A stretch of DNA of 12,314 nucleotides from an uncultured Oscillospiraceae bacterium (GTDB lineage Bacteria; Bacillota; Clostridia; Oscillospirales; Oscillospiraceae), in NCBI GenBank assembly GCA_910584045.1, contig CAJTYO010000074.1:1-12314 (forward strand), given 5' to 3'. A program made the translations under genes and the position numbers. How positions within the stretch are numbered: position 1 is the first letter of the stretch; every line of letters begins with the position of its first letter. Below the pieces are notes generated by a model. It had not been told where the DNA came from. It was given only the letters and a program-made list of their open reading frames with translations, and made no database searches. This document shows positions 8,512 through 12,314 of this stretch, piece after piece.

Positions 8512-8841
8512 TTACAGATACTGCCCGATCTCCTCCCGGACGCACAGGGAGGCCCAGCGCCGGTCCCGCACCAGCAGCCCGGCCAGCCTCCTCCCCTCTT
8601 CGCTCAAACCACAGTCCACCACCAAGACCCTGCCAAAGGCGCCGCCCTCCCGGCGCAGCTCCTGGAGGGCGCGGAGCTGTTCCTCCAGGCCCTCCCCGTT
8701 TCCACGAGCGGGGAGCAGCGCCGTCACGGTCCGACGGCGCTCCGGTCCGGCGAACAGCGCCGCCCGCACCACTGTCCAGATGATAGACGCCAATCCGATG
8801 GCGGCCAGCATGGCTACAATCCCATCCTGCCACAGCTGCAT
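8512..8841 (-). CDS. Small single-pass membrane protein of unknown function
   Basis: A 109-aa protein starting MQLWQDGIVA. One hydrophobic segment (about 7-30) is followed by an arginine-rich stretch (GPERRRTV, 32-39) and a cytosolic domain of about 70 residues. The ATG at 8841 was preferred over a longer in-frame start at 8886 because AAGGAGG lies six bases upstream of it and nothing comparable precedes the longer form. The cytosolic part reads VTALLPARG (39-47), a charged helix (50-66), then RVLVVDCGLSEEGR (71-84). This loosely recalls the first strand and VVDDGSTD loop of a GT-A glycosyltransferase, but the protein is far too short for an enzyme and lacks the metal-binding DxD, so I make no functional call. 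It ends 12 bases before RecD2 with its stop codon inside the RecD2 ribosome binding site. A GC-rich hairpin (8855-8871) lies just upstream. Confidence 0.72.
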   Translation of the reverse strand: MQLWQDGIVAMLAAIGLASIIWTVVRAALFAGPERRRTVTALLPARGNGEGLEEQLRALQELRREGGAFGRVLVVDCGLSEEGRRLAGLLVRDRRWASLCVREEIGQYL

Positions 8842-8854
8842 AGCTCTCCTCCTT

Positions 8855-8871
8855 CCGCCGCCATACGGCGG
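8855..8871 (-). other. GC-rich hairpin just upstream of the ribosome binding site of the 109-aa gene
   Basis: CCGCCG (8855-8860), five bases, then CGGCGG (8866-8871) make a 6-bp all-GC stem directly 5' of the AAGGAGG site of the small membrane protein gene. It could reduce or gate translation start, or act as an RNA-processing barrier. No U-run follows, so it is not an intrinsic terminator. In DNA this GC-rich, a short stem like this can arise by chance. Confidence 0.3.
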
Positions 8872-8921
8872 CGCGTTGGTTCCCACAGGTCAGTCTATGC
8901 ACCGGGCGGCGGTCTTGTCAA

Positions 8922-9407
8922 TCAGAACAGGCTGGCCACGCCAAAGGTGAGGATGCTGATGACAGCGCCGGCCACCAGGATGCCGGCGAAGATGGAGGGC
9001 AGCGCCTTTTTCAGCGGCATATCCAGGAAGGCGGCGGCCAGCGCCCCGGTCCATGCGCCGGTTCCCGGCAGGGGGACGGCCACGAAAAGCATCAGGCCCA
9101 GGTACTTATATTTTGTCACCGTCCTGCCCTTGAGGTGGGCCTTCCGCTCCAGGCGGTCCACCAGGGAGTTGAGCCAGGGCAGACGGCGGCGCATCCACTT
9201 GAAAATCCGGCGAATATACACCAAAATGAAGGGAACCGGGAGAATATTCCCGATAATGGCCGCCAGAAAGGCGGCCCAGACGGGCAGGCCCCGGGCCACC
9301 CCGAAGGGGATACCGCCCCGCAGCTCCACCACAGGGACCATTGACACAAGCATGGTAAAAACAAATTCCCCCGCCGGGGTGGTGGTCAACCAATTAAAAA
9401 TATCCAT
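8922..9407 (-). CDS. COG2426 / small multidrug export family membrane protein
   Basis: A 161-aa integral membrane protein matching the Sm_multidrug_ex family (COG2426) in length and motifs. ELRGGIP (28-34) follows the first hydrophobic stretch (13-27), and PLPGTGAWTGA (112-122) precedes the C-terminal pair of membrane segments. Other hydrophobic segments lie at about 43-66, 102-122 and 135-158. A basic cytosolic loop with RRIFKWMRRR (66-75) separates the two halves. The two loop motifs are the re-entrant-like signatures of the wider DedA/VTT-like group, to which this family is often compared. Despite the name, drug export is poorly supported and the physiological substrate is unknown. The start at 9407 gives the full family N-terminus, although its ribosome binding site is weak (AAAGAAAACG before ATG). 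It appears to have its own promoter in the 151-bp upstream spacer. Confidence 0.88.
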   Translation of the reverse strand: MDIFNWLTTTPAGEFVFTMLVSMVPVVELRGGIPFGVARGLPVWAAFLAAIIGNILPVPFILVYIRRIFKWMRRRLPWLNSLVDRLERKAHLKGRTVTKYKYLGLMLFVAVPLPGTGAWTGALAAAFLDMPLKKALPSIFAGILVAGAVISILTFGVASLF

Positions 9408-9436
9408 CGTTTTCTTTATAGCCTTTCTTTTTCAGC

Positions 9437-9491
9437 GCCCCTAAAGCGGGGCAAACCTGTGCAACAAGGCCCCGGCCCTAGAGCCGGGACC
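9437..9491 (-). other. Pair of GC-rich hairpins in the leader of the COG2426 gene
   Basis: Read on the minus strand, GGTCCCGGC and GCCGGGGCC (9483-9491 and 9468-9476) pair over nine bases with one G-U wobble and a six-base loop. A second 5-bp stem (GCCCC/GGGGC, 9437-9441 with 9448-9452) follows. The wobble makes the first stem better in RNA made from the minus strand. The tail TTGTTGC is too weak for a confident terminator. The pair could be a weak terminator for the lipoprotein gene or a structured leader for the COG2426 gene. The loops lack the ACGR pattern of mini-ykkC (guanidine-II), and I recognise no known riboswitch. Confidence 0.4.
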
Positions 9492-9502
9492 TCTGTATGG
9501 AT

Positions 9503-9531
9503 ATTTTACCACATCTCCAGGAAAGCCGCAA
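9503..9531 (-). promoter_or_regulatory. Candidate extended -10 promoter for the COG2426 gene
   Basis: On the minus strand TTGCGG (9526-9531), a 17-base spacer and TAAAAT (9503-9508) form a sigma-A-like promoter. The -10 box is preceded by TGG, giving the extended -10 pattern TGnTAAAAT. Transcription would begin near 9497 and give a leader of about 90 bases containing the 9468-9491 hairpin. The -35 hexamer is only 3 of 6 but is the same hexamer as in the candidate promoter at 4238-4243. The -35 lies in the loop of the palindrome at 9513-9547. Confidence 0.55.
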
Positions 9532-9547
9532 GAGGTTTCCCGGAGAT
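9513..9547 (-). promoter_or_regulatory. Long imperfect palindrome downstream of the lipoprotein gene, overlapping the COG2426 promoter
   Basis: Two 12-base arms (9513-9524 and 9536-9547) flank an 11-base loop. On the minus-strand RNA all 12 pairs form, one of them G-U, starting 11 bases after the stop codon of the solute-binding lipoprotein gene. No U-run follows, so it is not a textbook intrinsic terminator, but it could protect the 3' end of the lipoprotein mRNA. Because its loop contains the -35 of the next promoter, it could equally be an operator. The structure is seen directly and its role is inferred. Confidence 0.5.
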
Positions 9548-9558
9548 TCGTGGACTGG

Positions 9559-10926
9559 TCATTGGCTCTCGCTAATATACAGCCCCACCCGGTTCTGGAT
9601 CATTTCCACAGTTTCGTCCAGAGTTTTGTCTCCGGCAAAGTAGGGACCCAGGCACTCTTCGACAAGATCAAAGACCGTCTTATCGCATAAATCTATTTTA
9701 TCGATGCTGTTGATCAGATTCTCATACCGCTGTTCCTCTTCCGCTGTTGCGCTGCGCGGCTCAAACTTCACCCCTAGGCCGAACCCATCCTCTCGCTCGA
9801 CAGCCTTCCTGCAATTTTTTGACATCTCATAGTCTTTGAGATTGATGGGGATGGGACCTAAAGGTTCCCTCTTACCTGTTGGCAGGTACGTCTGTCTAAT
9901 AAAATCCCAAGCCGCCTCCTTGTTGCGGCAAGTGGAGGAGATCGCCAGGCTTCTTCCAGCAATAAAAAAGCTGCTGCCAACGCTGCCGTCCCCCACAGGG
10001 TATCCCACACACGCCGCCTTACCGCCAAATTCGAGGTCCAGATACAGGAGCTCCTCCAGCTTGCCGAGCATTGCCGCCTCCAGCATCTGCTTTCCGCTCA
10101 AACGCCGCTCTGCTGCTTCTCTGTTCAGCTCCATTACAGCTTTAAAATCCGATCCATCAATCTGATCAAAGGGACTCTTCTCTGGAAAACTGGCGACAAA
10201 CTCCACAAGTGTGCGGAAGCCCTCGCTGTCAAAGTTACATTCTCCGGTCTCCCAGTCCACATAGTCGTCCAAACACATGCAGGCAATATAGGTGAAAACG
10301 CTGCTTCGGCTAAACAGGTAATCCAAAATAGTGGAATCCGGAGGCATGGAGGCAAATGCCTCCATCAGCTCCTCCAGCGTCCAGCTGGTCCGGTCTCCCA
10401 CAACGCTCTCCGCGCCCACCAGCGTGTTGATCCGCACGGCACGAAACGCGATATAGAGCCCGCCATCCACCTCGGCGGCTTTCAGCGGCGCTTCCAGGAG
10501 CGCGTCCCGACCCAGCTCCGGGTCATTTTCAACATAGGGCCACAAGTCCTCCAGATACCCCGCCTGCGCCATCCGTCGATAGGGCATGATTGTAGTAAAG
10601 GCGTCCTTGTCGTAGCCCATATCGATAATGTCCGGTCCTTTGCCGGCTATAATCTCCGCAAGCAGCCTGGTCTTATCCTCCTTGCCCTCCTCGTCCAGAT
10701 AATCCCTGACCTCAATCTGTACATCCTCATGGGTGCGGTTGAATTCATCAATCGCCTCCCGGTTAGACCCTCGTTCGTTCAGATTGGCATAGATCAGAAC
10801 GTTTTCTGGGCAAGACTGGCTCTGAGTGCCTGCGGAGCAGGCGGCGAGGAGCAGAACAGACGTGAGGAGAACCAGGCAAAAGCATACTTTGGAAAAATCT
10901 TTCAAATTCTTTGAGAACGCAACCAT
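9559..10926 (-). CDS. Family 1 extracellular solute-binding lipoprotein (ABC transporter type)
   Basis: A 455-aa lipoprotein. Residues 1-30 form a type II signal peptide (basic start, hydrophobic core, lipobox LLAAC with lipidated Cys30), so the mature protein is anchored on the outer face of the membrane. The rest resembles sugar-type family 1 solute-binding proteins: NVLIYANLN then NEFNRTHEDVQIEV near the N-terminus (RTH-V-I being the usual start), the hinge-region EAAWDFIRQ, and a C-terminal AGDKTLDETVEMIQNRVGLY helix ending the fold. The ATG at 10926 is favoured because AGAGGAAAAAGGG precedes it and the paralogue matches from this point. A longer start at 10956, in an ATGA overlap with the upstream stop, is possible. 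No permease or ATPase lies nearby, so the ligand and partner are unknown. It lies 26 bases downstream of its frameshifted paralogue. Confidence 0.88.
   Translation of the reverse strand: MVAFSKNLKDFSKVCFCLVLLTSVLLLAACSAGTQSQSCPENVLIYANLNERGSNREAIDEFNRTHEDVQIEVRDYLDEEGKEDKTRLLAEIIAGKGPDIIDMGYDKDAFTTIMPYRRMAQAGYLEDLWPYVENDPELGRDALLEAPLKAAEVDGGLYIAFRAVRINTLVGAESVVGDRTSWTLEELMEAFASMPPDSTILDYLFSRSSVFTYIACMCLDDYVDWETGECNFDSEGFRTLVEFVASFPEKSPFDQIDGSDFKAVMELNREAAERRLSGKQMLEAAMLGKLEELLYLDLEFGGKAACVGYPVGDGSVGSSFFIAGRSLAISSTCRNKEAAWDFIRQTYLPTGKREPLGPIPINLKDYEMSKNCRKAVEREDGFGLGVKFEPRSATAEEEQRYENLINSIDKIDLCDKTVFDLVEECLGPYFAGDKTLDETVEMIQNRVGLYISESQ
10785..10921 (-). repeat. Direct repeat copy 1: conserved 5' end of the intact lipoprotein gene
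   Basis: This 137-bp stretch matches 12178-12314 at all but four positions, with a constant offset of 1393 bp and no gaps. It codes for the signal peptide, the lipobox and about the first 16 mature residues. Beyond it the two genes diverge clearly. The repeat may extend past the right edge of the window, because copy 2 stops at that edge. Confidence 0.95.
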
Positions 10927-10952
10927 CCCTTTTTCCTCTAAAAGCAAGACAA

Positions 10953-12314
10953 TCATCGGTTCTCATTCACATACAGCGTGGCACGGTTCTGGACGAGGGC
11001 GACGGTGTCGTCCAGGGTCTTATCTCCTGCGAAATATGCGCCGACAATCTCCAGAACAATGTCGTGAAGCGTATTATCGCGCAGTTGGATTTTATCTATG
11101 CTGTTAATAATTCTTCGAATCGGGCAAGCTCCTCCTTGGTTGACGGGTGACATGGTATGCGTTCCGGCCCCATATAAAGCCCAACTTGTGTGCTACTAGC
11201 CGCATTGGACATATCAAGTTGTATTAGCCTCATATAGTCGCTGCGGTTGATTGGAATGCCCGGAGGCGGATTGAAAATGATTTGATCGTCACGTTTGTCG
11301 GCATATTGAGGCAGCAGCAGCATTCGGATAAATTCCCAGGCTTCCCCCTTTTTCTGACAACTGGAGGACATAGCCAGGCGATGCATCTTGCTGGTAAAAT
11401 AAAAGCTGCTGCCTGTACTACCGTCCTCTACTGGATAGCCGACGGGGGAGGCGCGTCCGCCAAGTCCATACAGCGTGTCCCAAGACTGGATGTCGAGCAG
11501 TCTAGATGCAACCGTATGACGCAGCATTTGCCGTCCAAGAAGTATCCGTTCTGTGGTTTCTGCGGCTATCTCTTCGTCGCTTGTCCAGTTGAATTTTGCC
11601 GGGAATTGATTGGAAAATTCCAGCGCGGAGCGGAAATTCTCGCTGTCAAAAAGTACCTGTCCGGTTTCCCAGTTCAGGTAGTTATCCATCTCCATCCAAA
11701 ATAAGTGGGAAAATATGGTGGACTTAGTTGTGGAATACTCCAAGATTGTTGAATCCTCCGGCATAGCCGCAAAAGCTGTCTCCAGGTTCTCCAACGTCCA
11801 GCTGTACCGGTCGCCCACTATACTCTCCGCGCCCACAAGGGTGTCAATACACACATAATCAAAAACTGTGTAGAGCCTTCCACCTATCTCCGCAGCCTTT
11901 AACGGCGCATCCAGAACATTCTCCCTCCCTAATTCCGGATCATTTTCAATGTAAGGCCATAAATCCTCCAGATATTCCTTCTTCGCCAGAAGCTGATAGG
12001 GAAGTCCGGTCAAGTTAACAATGTCGGGAACTTGACCGACAGACATCTCTGTGAACAAACGGTCCATGCCTCTTTGACCGTTTTCGTCAGAATAGACTTG
12101 AACCTCAATCTGTATATCGGCATGCGTGCGATTGAACTCATTTACCGCGCGGCGGTCTATCTGGTCGGGATATAGTGTGGCATAGGTCAGAACGTTTTCT
12201 GGGCAAGACTGGCTTTGAGCGCCTGCGGAGCAGGCGGCGAGGAGCAGAACAGATGTGAGGAGAACCAGGCAAAAGCATACTTTGGAAAAATCTTTCAAAT
12301 TCTTTGAGAACGCA
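10953..12314 (-). pseudogene. Frameshifted paralogue of the solute-binding lipoprotein, 5' end off the window
   Basis: A second family 1 solute-binding lipoprotein gene. One frame runs from the right edge to a TAG at 11096-11098 and encodes the signal peptide, lipobox (LLAAC) and about 400 residues, ending EELARFEELLTA. The missing C-terminus (INSIDKIQLRDN through AGDKTLDDTVALVQNR to NENR) is in the next frame and stops at 10953. Alignment with the intact copy (ENLINSIDKI) places a one-base deletion at about 11103-11113. From the predicted ATG at 12319, just outside the window, the total would be 1367 bases, one short of the 1368 of the intact copy. The in-window start TTG at 12298 lacks a ribosome binding site and is unlikely. 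The protein would lose its last 50 or so residues. The gene is more AT-rich than its neighbours. A sequencing error is the main alternative. Confidence 0.82.
12178..12314 (-). repeat. Direct repeat copy 2: conserved 5' end of the frameshifted lipoprotein gene
   Basis: The partner of 10785-10921, running to the window edge. The mismatches lie at 12186, at two positions near 12218-12223, and near 12254. Three of the four differences fall in the signal peptide/lipobox-proximal coding sequence and change few residues (for example SAGTQ versus SAGAQ). Confidence 0.95.

Noticed and set aside
8511..8886. The longer 124-aa form of the small membrane protein
   Set aside because: The 15 extra residues come from a GC-rich hairpin region and lack a ribosome binding site, whereas the start at 8841 has AAGGAGG at ideal spacing.
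9437..9491. Guanidine (mini-ykkC) riboswitch upstream of the small multidrug export gene
   Set aside because: Two hairpins are present as in mini-ykkC, but neither loop has the ACGR motif and the stems differ in size.

Overview
All genes in this window read on the minus strand, so transcription runs from the right edge to the left. Most of the DNA is GC-rich. This, together with strong AGGAGG-type ribosome binding sites and the gene set (YitT-type membrane protein, presequence-protease-like M16 peptidase, RecD2 without RecBC, family 1 solute-binding lipoproteins, UPF0597/L-cysteine desulfidase-like protein), points to a GC-rich gut Clostridia, probably Oscillospiraceae of the Flavonifractor/Lawsonibacter/Pseudoflavonifractor type. 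The taxonomic placement is an inference. No tRNA, rRNA, CRISPR array, insertion sequence or phage gene was seen.

Layout in the direction of transcription. (1) 12314-9559: two tandem paralogous solute-binding lipoprotein genes. The first (10953-12314, running off the right edge) carries a one-base frameshift near its 3' end. The second (9559-10926) is intact. Their first ~137 bp match at all but 4 positions, while the rest has diverged, and no permease or ATPase gene is present. (2) 9558-8922: a 151-bp spacer with a long imperfect palindrome, a good extended -10 promoter and GC-rich leader hairpins, followed by a small COG2426-type multidrug-export family membrane protein. (3) 8841-4254: a tight run of four genes, namely a 109-aa single-pass membrane protein of unknown function, the RecD2 helicase, a membrane-anchored alpha/beta hydrolase and a one-domain homocysteine S-methyltransferase. 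(4) 4253-1: a 139-bp spacer with a plausible promoter and a perfect 10-bp-stem hairpin close to the predicted transcript start. It is followed by an M16C zinc peptidase, a YitT/DUF2179 membrane protein and the start of a UPF0597/L-cysteine desulfidase-like gene, linked by stop/Shine-Dalgarno or coding overlaps.

Most of the window is ordinary chromosomal housekeeping. The parts that stand out are the tandem lipoprotein genes with homogenised 5' ends and one frameshifted member, and the two promoter-proximal inverted repeats. I found no convincing new defence or mobile system.
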